Source: an unicellular cyanobacterium SU2 (lineage in GTDB: Bacteria; Cyanobacteriota; Cyanobacteriia; Cyanobacteriales; Microcystaceae). Taken from it: DNA of 64,000 nt. Position numbers and translations under genes: made by a program. Below are positions 46,350 to 55,626 of the stretch, piece by piece; the first letter of the stretch is position 1, and every line of letters begins with the position of its first letter. A model generated the notes under the pieces. That model was given only the letters and a program-made list of their open reading frames with translations, searched no databases and had not been told where the DNA came from. Location: assembly GCA_002110465.1 (NCBI GenBank), contig NEED01000081.1, positions 1 to 64,000 of the forward strand, written 5' to 3'.

Positions 46350-48593
46350 TTAGTTTTCCCCCAAAACTTCCTCAAAATCAAATCCTGGGGCAGCCAAAAC
46401 AAAGATTGATGTAGGTAAATTCTCTGTCCAATGTTGTAACTTTTCGTAGGATTGCATGAACATTTCTCCAGGACTAGCCATACCTAAAAATATCAAATCA
46501 GCCCCCATAGAAGACTTCTTAAGAATCGTAGCAAACGTCCTTCCATCAGCTAAAATAACCTCAGATAAAGCCCCAATTCTCAAATGTTTAGCCAAATTAT
46601 CTAAATTAGCTTGAGCTGCTTGAACTCCGATTTCATCCGTCACCACCAACTTAAGACAAATCTCTGCATCTTGCCAATTGGGATTAGAACGCAACAAGTA
46701 GGCTAAAATTAACATCAAACTACCATTACCCTGCATTCCTCCACCCCACCAAACATCGATGCGACAGGGGCGGTGTCTTGACTCCACAAAGGGATTTTGA
46801 GCAAGTTTAGGATTTTCTCGCAAAATAATAACATTGCGTTGGGCGCGATGGAGATTAGCAATCATTTGACAATAGCGATCGCGGTGAGATGATTGTTGAG
46901 AATCCCCTAATAAAATCGTATTAGGCACAATAGACCCTAGTCCATAGGTTTCTACTAATCTTTCAGCCCCATCAAAGGGATCGGGGGCTGTTATTAATCG
47001 GACTAAGGCTTGTACCCCTCGCCGTTGCAGATAATTACGAATTCGCTTTTCTAAAATCCCTTGTCTAGCCAGATCCCGCGATCCGACAGGGAGAACACTT
47101 GATACGGTAATTAAACCCCGATTATGGGTTAAGGCCTCTGCTAACTGAATTAAAGGCCAGCGTTTAGTCGGCGCACCCGAAAGAACCAAAATTTGCGGTC
47201 GCCAGTTTTTAGTATCGTCGGTGTGATCGGTTTGTAGAATGGCTGTCCGTAATAAAGCCATCCAAATTCCACGGCGCACATCCCCCCACGTCACCATTAA
47301 TTCCCGTTGACGCACCCAAAAATAAATCCCAACCACTACAATGGCTGCCACCACGGTAGCCATCGCATCAATGAGGAACATGACGATTAAACAGCCGATC
47401 GCCCCCGCCAGGGAAAATGCCCAATGAACCTTAAATGATGGACGAAAGGAAGGACTTTGTAAAAACCCTTCAATGGCCGCTGACATATTTAACACCAAAT
47501 AGGTAGTTAAAAAGAACATCGTGAGGACAGGGGCAATTAAATTCAAATCTCCCACACAAACCGCCGCGATCGCCACCACCAAGGTTACTAGAGTCCCAAT
47601 TTTTGGCTCATCTTGGGGGCCACTCCCTTGACCGAGAAAACTCATCCATTTCGGTAAAATTCCGTCCCTAGCTAAGGCCTGTAGGATACGAGGTGCGCCC
47701 AAAATACTCCCAATGGCACTACTGAGGGTTGCCCCCCACACCCCCAACAAAATTGAAGGTCCCCAAACGGCCATCTGTTGCATGATCAACGGTTCAGCAA
47801 TTAGGGTACGACTATCAGCCCGCATGGCCATAAAAATGGGCAAGGTCATATAAATAACAAATCCTGTCCCGACAGCCCATAGGGTTCCACTGGGTAAAGA
47901 CCGAATCGGATCTCGTAAATCTCCTGACATATTGACCCCGGCCATAATTCCTGTGACCGCTGGAAAAAACACCGCAAAAACTGTCCAAAAGGGGGCTTTA
48001 TTGTTGACCCACAATTCGATCTGGGTTTCTTCTACAGGGTGTCCAAAGTAGAATGACACTAAGGATAGAACAATGGCGGCCATGATGAAATATTGGGCTT
48101 TAATGGCAATACTGGCCGATGTGAACGCTAAAATTCCCACTAAAATTGTCACCACCAAGGCCACATAAAGCTGACTGAGTTGGGGAAACGTTGCCTTCAA
48201 ACTCTCAGCAAAACCAATCGTATACAGAGCCACTGAAAGAGCTTGGGCAAAATAGAGGGGGATTCCCACAGCTCCGCCTGTTTCTGCCCCTAAAGAGCGA
48301 CTAATCATGTAATAGGCTCCCCCAGCTCTCACCACCCGATCCGTAGCGATCGCACAGACAGATAAGGCAGTAAAGAAGGTAATAGAGTTGGCTAAGATGA
48401 CGATTAATAAAGTTCCTAATAACCCTGCGTTACCAACTACCCAACCGAACCGCAAATACATGATTACGCCCAGGATAGTCAGGATAGAAGGGGTATAAAC
48501 TCCGCCAAAAGTCCCTAATCCCCCCTGAGTCTGTTCGGGGAGTACAGTAGCGGGTTTAGGGGGGCGACCAAAGGGCAGTTTCCAATCAGGCAT
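46350..48593 (-). CDS. SLC12-type cation-chloride cotransporter/APC permease
   Basis: A 747-residue transporter. It begins LGTFGGVYTPSILTILGVIMYLRFGWVVGNAG, the characteristic first helix of SLC12 (Na-K-Cl) cotransporters, followed by about 11 further helices to residue 435 (for example SGDLRDPIRSLPSGTLWAVG). The rest (440-747) is a large cytosolic domain (ILVLSGAPTKRWPLIQLAEALTHN, GADLIFLGMASPGEMF) like the SLC12 C-terminal regulatory domain. Substrate ions are not predictable. It faces away from the HdrB-like gene, with a 193-base divergent promoter region. Confidence 0.87.
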   Translation of the reverse strand: MPDWKLPFGRPPKPATVLPEQTQGGLGTFGGVYTPSILTILGVIMYLRFGWVVGNAGLLGTLLIVILANSITFFTALSVCAIATDRVVRAGGAYYMISRSLGAETGGAVGIPLYFAQALSVALYTIGFAESLKATFPQLSQLYVALVVTILVGILAFTSASIAIKAQYFIMAAIVLSLVSFYFGHPVEETQIELWVNNKAPFWTVFAVFFPAVTGIMAGVNMSGDLRDPIRSLPSGTLWAVGTGFVIYMTLPIFMAMRADSRTLIAEPLIMQQMAVWGPSILLGVWGATLSSAIGSILGAPRILQALARDGILPKWMSFLGQGSGPQDEPKIGTLVTLVVAIAAVCVGDLNLIAPVLTMFFLTTYLVLNMSAAIEGFLQSPSFRPSFKVHWAFSLAGAIGCLIVMFLIDAMATVVAAIVVVGIYFWVRQRELMVTWGDVRRGIWMALLRTAILQTDHTDDTKNWRPQILVLSGAPTKRWPLIQLAEALTHNRGLITVSSVLPVGSRDLARQGILEKRIRNYLQRRGVQALVRLITAPDPFDGAERLVETYGLGSIVPNTILLGDSQQSSHRDRYCQMIANLHRAQRNVIILRENPKLAQNPFVESRHRPCRIDVWWGGGMQGNGSLMLILAYLLRSNPNWQDAEICLKLVVTDEIGVQAAQANLDNLAKHLRIGALSEVILADGRTFATILKKSSMGADLIFLGMASPGEMFMQSYEKLQHWTENLPTSIFVLAAPGFDFEEVLGEN

Positions 48594-48786
48594 AGTTTAG
48601 CGTTTATTTGATTATGGTCATTATCCCAAATTTTTTGAAAATGAGTTACCAAGCTCAACACAATTGGTGATTTTAGACGTGTGGGAAAGACGAAATGTGT
48701 TGTAAAATCGGTAGAAGCAAAAATCTCTCGTTAAACGTCACTTTAACAGTGAGATTGTCAAGACTCATGAGCCGATCCCTTAAAAA

Positions 48787-49680
48787 ATGCTGAAGTACGC
48801 TTATTATCCAGGTTGCGTTGCCCAAGGTGCTTGTCGTGAACTTTATCTGTCTACTGCCGCGCTTACTGATGCGTTGGAGATAGAATTAATTGAACTCAAA
48901 AAAGCCGCCTGTTGTGGTTCAGGAACCTACAAAGAAGATTCTCAACTGTTAGAAGATACGGTCAATGCGCGTAATATTGCTTTAGCTGAGTCCCTAAATC
49001 TTCCTTTGTTGACTCATTGCAGTACCTGTCAGGGAGTAATTGGCCATGTCGATGAACGCCTTAAGGAGGCTCAAGAAAATGATCCCAATTACTTTGAACA
49101 GGTTAATGGATTATTAAAAAAAGAACATTGTTCTCCCTATCAAGGAACAACTGAGGTTAAACATTTATTGTGGGCATTAGTGGCTGATTATGGCCTTGAC
49201 AAACTTCAAGAAAAAGTAATAAAGAAGTTAAGCGGCTTAAATTGTGCGGCATTTTATGGCTGTTATTTATTGCGAACTCAAGACCATCTTCCCTACGATA
49301 ATCGGTTTCAACCAGAGTCTTTAGAAAATGTTTTTCGCACGGTTGGGGCCAATCCTATTTATTATCAAGGACGGACTCAATGTTGTGGTTGGCCTTTGGC
49401 AAGTTATGCGACAAAAGAGTCTTTTACAATGGCTGGAAATCACCTAACAGAAGCAATGGAAGCAGGGGCAGATTGTTTAGTAACGCCTTGTCCTTTATGT
49501 CACTTGAATTTAGATTCTCGGCAACCAGAAGTTGAAAAAGTTATTGAACGTAAATTGAATTTACCTGTGCTACATTTACCTCAATTAGTAGCACTAGCAT
49601 TAGGGATTAGTCCCGATAAACTAGGATTAGATCGTCATGTTGTTTCTACAAAACCTGTCTTGGAAAAGTTAGGATTTTAG
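48787..49680 (+). CDS. CCG-domain protein, heterodisulfide reductase subunit B-like
   Basis: A 297-residue protein with two cysteine-rich CCG domains: YYPGCVAQ plus AACCGSGTY with HCSTCQG, and FYGCYLLR plus TQCCGWPLASY with PCPLCHLNLDS. These bind iron-sulfur or noncubane clusters in HdrB and in SdhE-type subunits of succinate dehydrogenase. Cyanobacteria have neither methanogenic heterodisulfide nor CoM, so the protein must serve another reductase, possibly the SdhAB complex; this is inference. No membrane segment. Confidence 0.82.
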   Translation: MLKYAYYPGCVAQGACRELYLSTAALTDALEIELIELKKAACCGSGTYKEDSQLLEDTVNARNIALAESLNLPLLTHCSTCQGVIGHVDERLKEAQENDPNYFEQVNGLLKKEHCSPYQGTTEVKHLLWALVADYGLDKLQEKVIKKLSGLNCAAFYGCYLLRTQDHLPYDNRFQPESLENVFRTVGANPIYYQGRTQCCGWPLASYATKESFTMAGNHLTEAMEAGADCLVTPCPLCHLNLDSRQPEVEKVIERKLNLPVLHLPQLVALALGISPDKLGLDRHVVSTKPVLEKLGF

Positions 49681-49696
49681 AGGGTTATCCAATCAA

Positions 49697-50263
49697 CTAA
49701 ATTTTTAACCAATCAAAGATTTCTGTCACGGTTAATTGCCAATCTTGTACAATACTTAAAACAGGTAAAATATCTGAATCTGAGAGAATTTATGGTAATT
49801 GATTTGGCTTAAAAATCATCACAGATTCATCTGCTGGATCAATTAACCATCCTAATTCTGTCCCCTGTTGTAGACAAAATGAAATCTTTTTAATCACTTT
49901 ATTTGTTGATTGTTCAGGGGATAAAATTTGAATAATCCAATCAGGATAACTTTAAAACTTATTAGCAATTTTTCCTTGAGGGGCTTTCGGAATTCTTTCC
50001 CAACGAAAAACGGCTAAATCAGGAACAATTGAACGATTACCAAAGGTACAGCGCAACTCAGGAAAAGCATAGGCTAATTTTTTCGGTATGCTAATATTAT
50101 TAATAGCTGTTCCTAGACGAATTTGTAAGGTACTGTGTTCTCCTTGTGGCATAGGTTTTTGCTCAACTTTTCCCTCGATATACTCCCTTGCCGGTTTAGT
50201 TTCTGGTATTGTTAGAAATTCTTCAAGGGTTAAAGACGGTTTAATCTTTTTAGCGATAACCAT
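49697..50263 (-). pseudogene. Uma2 family endonuclease, disrupted by two stop codons
   Basis: Read on the minus strand from ATG 50263, the frame encodes a 188-residue Uma2 (DUF820) protein: LTLEEFLTIPETKPAREYIE, VPDLAVFRWERIP, then YPDWIIQILSPEQSTNKVI, ELGWLIDPADESVMIFKPNQ and DWQLTVTEIFDWL. Two in-frame TAA codons interrupt it, at 49952-49954 (between KF and SYPDW) and 49790-49792 (after NQLP). There is no frameshift: the frame continues through both stops and to the natural end. A Glu (GAA) would fit both places, so both look like nonsense changes. Confidence 0.85.
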
Positions 50264-50350
50264 GATTTTCTCTCTCTAAAGTTATAAGTCAAAAACAAAT
50301 AGCTACAAAACACCTAATAATAGAATATATTTTTAATATTAATATAACTA

Positions 50351-50641
50351 ATGAAAAACACTAACATTACCTCTACTCACATTTTAATTTCTGGAAAAGT
50401 TCAAGGGGTAGGATATCGCCATTGGACAGTACAACAAGCACAAAAATTAGGACTTAATGGATGGGTTAGAAACCTTAACGATGGTCGGGTTGAAGGGGTC
50501 TTTGAAGGCGACCAAAATACCGTTGAACAGATGACTAAATCTTGTTACGATGGGCCTACTAGTGCTAGGGTTACGGAGGTTATTGTTGAGATGAAAGAAC
50601 CCAATTTTTTAGAAGGATTTGAGGTTAGATTTGGCGATTAA
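50351..50641 (+). CDS. Acylphosphatase
   Basis: A 96-residue acylphosphatase that hydrolyses carboxyl-phosphate bonds. The active-site pattern is complete: [12 protein letters not shown] with catalytic Arg23, and [17 protein letters not shown] with catalytic Asn41. Full length for the family. It stands alone between the Uma2 pseudogene and the AAA/DUF3226 pair. Physiological substrates of bacterial acylphosphatases are uncertain. Confidence 0.93.
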   Translation: MKNTNITSTHILISGKVQGVGYRHWTVQQAQKLGLNGWVRNLNDGRVEGVFEGDQNTVEQMTKSCYDGPTSARVTEVIVEMKEPNFLEGFEVRFGD

Positions 50642-50660
50642 CATTAATTATTTCTGACAA

Positions 50661-51311
50661 TTATGTAAACAAATGTATTAACCAATTCGTGAATCTTGTT
50701 GCAATATCTGTATGAGGACGAAGGGCTTCACTTGTAATTGCTTTTCCTAAAGGATAACCAGGTTCATCATGCCAAGCAAGATAGGTATGAATAACTGCTT
50801 TACTGTGGTGTACTTGTTTAAATGTTGTTATGTTGCCTTGATGGGCTTTTTCAACACATTCTCTAGCAAATGCTAGGGACATTGGTTCTGCAAGTTCCGC
50901 ACAAAAGTCTTCTAACATACCAGCATCTTGATTATTGGGCATCAGCCAAAATCCTAGCTTCGGTTTATCTTCAATTTCTTCAACAACTGTTCCATCTGCG
51001 TTAGGAATTTGGGGCAAAACATAGCTGTGACTATTATTTCTTAATTTATCTTGTATGCTCTGCCATTTACCGAGAGATGACTCATCAGCATCAAGCATAA
51101 CGCCTATTACTTGCGGTGGATTAGGGCGTACAATTAGGGCATTCATTCGCTTCAAAACCCTGTTTTGATCACCGCCACATTCATAAATCCCAAAAGTTTC
51201 AGGGACATTATGAGCCTCACATAAAGCCATCACAGCATGACAATCATTCTTTCCCTCAACCAGTAATATTTTATTTGTATCTTGCTTACAAACATTACTC
51301 ATACTATTCAC
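50661..51311 (-). CDS. TOPRIM/DUF3226 protein, partner of OLD-like ATPase
   Basis: A 216-residue protein. The TOPRIM motifs are ILLVEGKND (Glu19, Asp23) and GVMLDADES (Asp74, Asp76), the metal-binding set used by OLD-type nucleases and primases. The rest fits DUF3226: VVEEIEDKPKLGFWLMPNNQ, DAGMLEDFCAEL and HHSKAVIHTYLAWHDEPG. The start is GTG at 51311 overlapping the ATPase stop by four bases (GTGA), or ATG 51302. The overlap implies co-translation with the ATPase. Such pairs resemble the ATPase-TOPRIM pairs of PARIS (AriA/AriB) and OLD/Gabija; a defence role is inference. Confidence 0.8.
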   Translation of the reverse strand: MNSMSNVCKQDTNKILLVEGKNDCHAVMALCEAHNVPETFGIYECGGDQNRVLKRMNALIVRPNPPQVIGVMLDADESSLGKWQSIQDKLRNNSHSYVLPQIPNADGTVVEEIEDKPKLGFWLMPNNQDAGMLEDFCAELAEPMSLAFARECVEKAHQGNITTFKQVHHSKAVIHTYLAWHDEPGYPLGKAITSEALRPHTDIATRFTNWLIHLFT

Positions 51312-52444
51312 CGCACCTCAACATCCATGTCAATAGCATCAGTAAGAGTTTCAGATGTATATTCTGTTGCTTTAATAAGTCCATCTTTAATATCAAGTCG
51401 AAAGAAAGCACCAAGATCTGGATATTTATTCCAAGCACTATCAAATCCTTCTATACAATCACGACTATGAGTTGTTGCAAAAACCTGAACATTGAGCTTT
51501 TCTGATAGTTGAAAAACCATATCCCAAACTTTAGGTTGAACAGTCCAGTGCAATCCATTTTCAAATTCATCAATTAAGAGAATTCCATTTTTAGCATTAA
51601 CTAAAGCAACAATAATATGAAATAAACGAGTCATTCCATCCCCCATACTTTTAAGAGGTAATAGATCATCTATTCCTTCAATTTTTACTAGAGGAATGCG
51701 GTTTCCATCCGAACTTTTTTGATAAATATTGTCCACAAAAGTAACTCCAGACACCCTATTATCAATGAGTTTTAGAGCAGAAATTACTTCAGTTCCCAAG
51801 TGAGTTACACTTGTTAAATCCCAAAGTGAAGCTAGTTTGTAACTAGGCATATTTTCTGTTGAAACAATTTGCCATGTAGATTGTGATTCATTATAGAGAA
51901 CTGTAGAACGAGCAAGTCGAATGTTTGTTAGATTTCTATCTAACCGAAAAAGTCTTTTAGTTTTCTCCCCTTCTTCTACTACTAGAAAAACTTGAGTATT
52001 GGATAAATCAGAGAAATCTTCATCTTCATCAAAGAGACTCAATTGATAACCCTCAATACGAGTTTCTCTAATAATATCTTCGGAGATTTTAATTTGATAA
52101 GCAGCAACACCAATATTAAGCTTTGTATTCGAGGATACTTCTCCTAGTAAAATACCTTGTTCATTTATTTTAGGTAGTTTGTGCTTAAAGAAAAGGTGGC
52201 GGACAAAATTACCAATTAAATTTTGAGATTTTGGTTGAGCTTCACTAAACCAAGTCTCTTGTCTAGAATCAACAAGATCAAGAATAACGTCAGGAGAAGC
52301 ATTGCTCGCATAGAGTTGTATCGCTTCAAGAAATGTACTTTTTCCAGAATTATTTTTTCCAACAATTAAGTTAACACGATTTAACCTTTCAACTTTAAGA
52401 TGTTGAAAAAGCCTAAAATTACTGATCTCAAAGGACTCTAACAT
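51308..52444 (-). CDS. OLD-like AAA ATPase (AAA_15/21)
   Basis: A 378-residue ABC-like ATPase. It opens MLESFEISNFRLFQHLKVER, with Walker A GKNNSGKS at 29-36; the ABC signature region is LKSMGDGMTRLFHIIVAL; Walker B is GILLIDEFENGLH; and the switch His is in FATTHSRDC. These are the features of the AAA_15/AAA_21 group that includes OLD, RloC-like and PARIS AriA ATPases. It has no nuclease domain of its own; the TOPRIM-containing protein encoded downstream and overlapping should supply it. It is more AT-rich than queF next to it. Confidence 0.85.
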   Translation of the reverse strand: MLESFEISNFRLFQHLKVERLNRVNLIVGKNNSGKSTFLEAIQLYASNASPDVILDLVDSRQETWFSEAQPKSQNLIGNFVRHLFFKHKLPKINEQGILLGEVSSNTKLNIGVAAYQIKISEDIIRETRIEGYQLSLFDEDEDFSDLSNTQVFLVVEEGEKTKRLFRLDRNLTNIRLARSTVLYNESQSTWQIVSTENMPSYKLASLWDLTSVTHLGTEVISALKLIDNRVSGVTFVDNIYQKSSDGNRIPLVKIEGIDDLLPLKSMGDGMTRLFHIIVALVNAKNGILLIDEFENGLHWTVQPKVWDMVFQLSEKLNVQVFATTHSRDCIEGFDSAWNKYPDLGAFFRLDIKDGLIKATEYTSETLTDAIDMDVEVR

Positions 52445-52555
52445 AAAAGTTCCCTATGATGCTTTGTAACTAGCTTACACAATACTTAGCGAGGCTCGAA
52501 ACAATTGTCCCAAAGTTATTATATTTTTTGATTGACTTTTAAGCTGTTAAATTAT

Positions 52556-52975
52556 CTATTTCTGGTGACGAACTTCAATCACAGTATGGACATTTCCCCT
52601 GGGATTAAAATCTCCTTTTAAAGTCGCTTCTAGAGGCTCGCAAGCTGCCACAAAATCATCTAAAATTTGATTAATAGATTCCTCATGGGAAATATAGCGA
52701 TCGCGGTAACGATTAATATAGAGTTTTAAGGCTTTCAATTCCACCACTTTCTCATCAGGAACATAGGTTAAATAAAGGGTAGCAAAATCAGGATAACCAG
52801 AGAAGGGACACTTACAAGTAAACTCAGGTAAAGTGATATTAATATCATACCGCCGACCCAGACGAGGATTAGGAAAAGTAATCAATTCCCCTTCTTCAAT
52901 AAACCGTTCCCCATATTTCATTGCTGAAGACTCAGATTCAAGATTAGATGGTTGAGAATTAGCAGCTTGATTCAT
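52556..52975 (-). CDS. queF: 7-cyano-7-deazaguanine reductase
   Basis: A single-domain QueF of about 139 residues that reduces preQ0 to preQ1 with NADPH for queuosine. The catalytic Cys is in FTCKCPFSGYPDFATLYLTY, and VELKALKLYINRYRDRYISHE matches the QueF motif E-(S/L)-K-(S/A)-hydrophobic-K-(L/Y)-(Y/F/W). A GTG at 52990 opens the frame, but the ATG at 52975 is likelier. The short length is that of the T-fold unimodular type. Confidence 0.94.
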   Translation of the reverse strand: MNQAANSQPSNLESESSAMKYGERFIEEGELITFPNPRLGRRYDINITLPEFTCKCPFSGYPDFATLYLTYVPDEKVVELKALKLYINRYRDRYISHEESINQILDDFVAACEPLEATLKGDFNPRGNVHTVIEVRHQK

Positions 52976-53035
52976 AATTAAAATACTCACTTAAACTAAC
53001 TAATTTCAATATTATAAACTATCAACTATTAACTA

Positions 53036-54346
53036 TCAACTATTAACGACAGGCAGCCAAACTAGAAACCTAGTCCCTGTTTTGTAAGTTTCATTGGTAG
53101 GACTAACCAGTTCAATAAATCCGTGCATTTGAGTCACCAAATCTTTAGCGATCGCTAACCCTAATCCACTTCCTGTAATCTCTCCTTTTTCTTGAACCCC
53201 TCGATAGTGACGCTCAAAAATGTGTTCTTGATCTTCAACAGGAATACCGTATCCTGTATCGTCAATAGTAATACCTTGATAAGTCTTTTCATTAATCATT
53301 GATCGTAAGCCAACTTTTACTAATACTTGACCGCCAGATGGTGTATATTTGAGGGCATTATCAATGAGGTTACTAAAAACTTCCCGTAAGGCTGGGGAAT
53401 TGCCCCATATACAAGGTAAGTCCTCCACAATATCAATTCTTAACTCAATCGATTTTTCATAAGCAATTGATTGAGCAGAAATCAGCAACGGCTCTAATAC
53501 TTCTGTAACCTGAATAGCGGATAAAGATAGGGTTTTTTCTGCGGGTAAAGAGCGAGTCGCTGGCGTATCAAGGGTGACAATATCGTCTTTGAGGGGAATC
53601 TCTTGCCGATCAACTTCAAAGTCTTGAAGCAACTCTTGAAGGTGATCACTTTCTCGCACAATATTCTCGGTAATCACCAAACTTTTCTCATCTGATTGCA
53701 ACCGCTTAAGTAACAATTTACCAAAAATTCGCAAGGCGGTTAATGGGTTACGCAACTGATGAAATAAATCATCGAGGCGATCGCGTTCTTGTTGTTGCCA
53801 TGTTTGCTGTTGACTCAATTGTTGTTGATACCATTGGGGACGGCTATCTAATAAACGAGCGATTGCTAGGGTTTGAGCAATCGTTTCTATTTGTTCTAAT
53901 TCTCCTCGTTGCCATGGACGATCTTTGCGTCGAGTGACTAACAATCCGACAACGATCTCTTGATAAATCAAGGGTAAAACTAATTGATAACCATTACTTG
54001 ATGTTGTTTGATTTTCTTGAATAACCTTTTGTTCAAGCTCAAAATTAGTTCCCAAAGATTGGGGCAGTTTAAGAGACTTAGCCATAGGTAGACTGATAGG
54101 CTCATGAACACCTGTGTTCCCATCAGACAAAGTGAGATCAGCACTTTCTCTAGTCCCGCATTCTTCCTTGGGTGGATAAAATAGGAAAGGGAGCAAAGTC
54201 GCCTCTGTATTCTCTTCTCTTTCTTGGGTTAAATAAATTCCACTCCAATCAGCCTTAAGTCCTTTAGTTAACAGCGTCATTTGAGCTTGACACAGGCTCA
54301 TAAAGTCTTGACTAGGTGTGGCTAGGGTGTGAGCAACAGAGGACAT
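53036..54346 (-). CDS. Soluble GAF-like histidine kinase
   Basis: A 436-residue kinase with no membrane helix. About 15-165 form a GAF-like sensor (DWSGIYLTQ, QLVLPLIYQEIVVGLLVTRR, EQIETIAQTLAIARLLD). The phosphoacceptor is His196 in DDLFHQLRNPLTALRIFGK. The ATPase has the N box REVFSNLIDNALKYTPSGG, the G1 box DDTGYGIPVEDQEHIFERHY and G2 GSGLGLAIAK. No response-regulator gene is next to it, so its partner is unknown. GAF residues for bilin binding (a Cys in the usual place) are not obvious. Confidence 0.87.
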   Translation of the reverse strand: MSSVAHTLATPSQDFMSLCQAQMTLLTKGLKADWSGIYLTQEREENTEATLLPFLFYPPKEECGTRESADLTLSDGNTGVHEPISLPMAKSLKLPQSLGTNFELEQKVIQENQTTSSNGYQLVLPLIYQEIVVGLLVTRRKDRPWQRGELEQIETIAQTLAIARLLDSRPQWYQQQLSQQQTWQQQERDRLDDLFHQLRNPLTALRIFGKLLLKRLQSDEKSLVITENIVRESDHLQELLQDFEVDRQEIPLKDDIVTLDTPATRSLPAEKTLSLSAIQVTEVLEPLLISAQSIAYEKSIELRIDIVEDLPCIWGNSPALREVFSNLIDNALKYTPSGGQVLVKVGLRSMINEKTYQGITIDDTGYGIPVEDQEHIFERHYRGVQEKGEITGSGLGLAIAKDLVTQMHGFIELVSPTNETYKTGTRFLVWLPVVNS

Positions 54347-54575
54347 AGATATGTTATATCAATTTGTAAAGTTTTATTAATAAAGATTAATGCTCAATCA
54401 TTTGGGAAATTTTCCTTAAGTTTGGCAAAATCCTCGATCATTTCAGCTTCTGTAACCATACTATTTCCCAAAAACTTGGACAAAGACTCTTGCTTTCCTA
54501 GGTTAAACCAGATATAATTTTCTCGGCTTTTGTAACTATGATTACAGTATGTAGCCAGAATAGGAGGTAATCGGG

Positions 54576-54905
54576 TTGGCAAGGAAACGTAAGCGTAAGA
54601 GTCGTCGTCGTCAAGAAGGTCGTAAAATTCTCGAGCTTGTACCCCAGTATAATATCGAAAGTGGTGAGGATAAACCAGTTACAGCCGCCAGAAAGTATAT
54701 TGGTGGAAATGGTATCCAACCTCCGGCCTTACTTATTGTAAAACGAAATGAACACACAACGGATAGATACTTTTGGGCAGAAAAGGGTTTATTCGGTGCT
54801 CAGTACGTTGAAGAAAATCATTTTCTCTTTCCTAGTTTACGACAATTTCAACCTCCTGCGCCGAGCAAAGCTCCTGTTGCAGCAACCGTTGGAAGCAATC
54901 GTTAA
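54576..54905 (+). CDS. DUF3155 family protein
   Basis: A 109-residue protein with a very basic start (MARKRKRKSRRRQEGRKILE) followed by VPQYNIESGEDKPVTAARKYI. These are typical of cyanobacterial DUF3155 proteins. The start codon is TTG at 54576, supported by a TAGGAGGTA site about seven bases before it and by family conservation from the first residue. Function unknown; the basic N-terminus may bind nucleic acid. Confidence 0.83.
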   Translation: MARKRKRKSRRRQEGRKILELVPQYNIESGEDKPVTAARKYIGGNGIQPPALLIVKRNEHTTDRYFWAEKGLFGAQYVEENHFLFPSLRQFQPPAPSKAPVAATVGSNR

Positions 54906-54946
54906 CGAAAAGAGCGGACTCTTGTCTAAGAAAATTTAATATTTGA

Positions 54947-54979
54947 TTTCCCACTCTAGGATTTCACTAGGGTGGGAAA
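54947..54979. terminator. Bidirectional terminator between convergent genes
   Basis: A 13-bp stem (54947-54959 with 54967-54979, one G-T pair) encloses a 7-base loop and is flanked by A/T runs, TGTTTT on the plus side. It sits between the stops of the DUF3155 gene and the CCB1-like gene that run towards each other. Confidence 0.8.
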
Positions 54980-54999
54980 TGTTTTGAGCATTAATACAG

Positions 55000-55542
55000 T
55001 CAATTCAAGAAATCAGCCTGTTGTAGCTGAGCTAATTCATCTCGATGGGCTGTTACGATAATGAAGTTTTGTGGTTCTATGTCATTGGGTTGTAATTGAT
55101 TAGAGTCTGAGAGGCTTTTCACTTCGAGCAAGACTTTTTCAACGCGCCCTGACTTCTTCCAATAAAAAAGTCCAGCAACTGGACATAAGACAATCAGTCC
55201 AAAAAAGAACCCACTTAACGAAGGATATAGTAAAGACAAGACGAAGGACAAACAAAACAACCCGATAGCAGCCAACGCACTCAGAAAAATAGCGAGAAAC
55301 CAACTAGGACTGACAAACCCTTCAAAAGTAATGGTTTGATGTTGGGGGTCAACAGAACTGATATGATAAGCTCGTTGAGTAAAGTATGTTTGTAGTTGAC
55401 TTAAAAGGTGATCGACTGATTCTTTTGTCATTAACTTGACTTGTTCAGTGCGATCTTTGGTAGACGCACGGATAAAAAAGAATAAACCCACCATTAACAG
55501 GAGAGTCAGCAAAAAAGTAGAGCTAATAACAGGAAGATTCAC
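55000..55542 (-). CDS. Cofactor assembly of complex C subunit B-like (CCB1-type)
   Basis: A 180-residue membrane protein. Helices: residues about 5-25 (STFLLTLLLMVGLFFFIRAS), 82-105 and 108-128. FEGFVSPSWFLAIFLSALAAIGLFCLSFVLS and the KDRTEQ motif after helix 1 match the cyanobacterial proteins annotated as cofactor assembly of complex C subunit B, which help attach heme ci to cytochrome b6 of the b6f complex. Start codon is GTG. Confidence 0.72.
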   Translation of the reverse strand: MNLPVISSTFLLTLLLMVGLFFFIRASTKDRTEQVKLMTKESVDHLLSQLQTYFTQRAYHISSVDPQHQTITFEGFVSPSWFLAIFLSALAAIGLFCLSFVLSLLYPSLSGFFFGLIVLCPVAGLFYWKKSGRVEKVLLEVKSLSDSNQLQPNDIEPQNFIIVTAHRDELAQLQQADFLN

Positions 55543-55626
55543 AAGATTCAGGGGTAGGTTAGTTATCTAAATCAAAAGTAGGGATAAATTGTTACTAATT
55601 ATAAAGGTTGACGCTCAAAACGATTC

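Noticed and set aside
49697-50263. Frameshift in the Uma2 gene
   Set aside because: Translation in a single frame passes through both TAA codons to the natural end, so the lesions are nonsense codons only.
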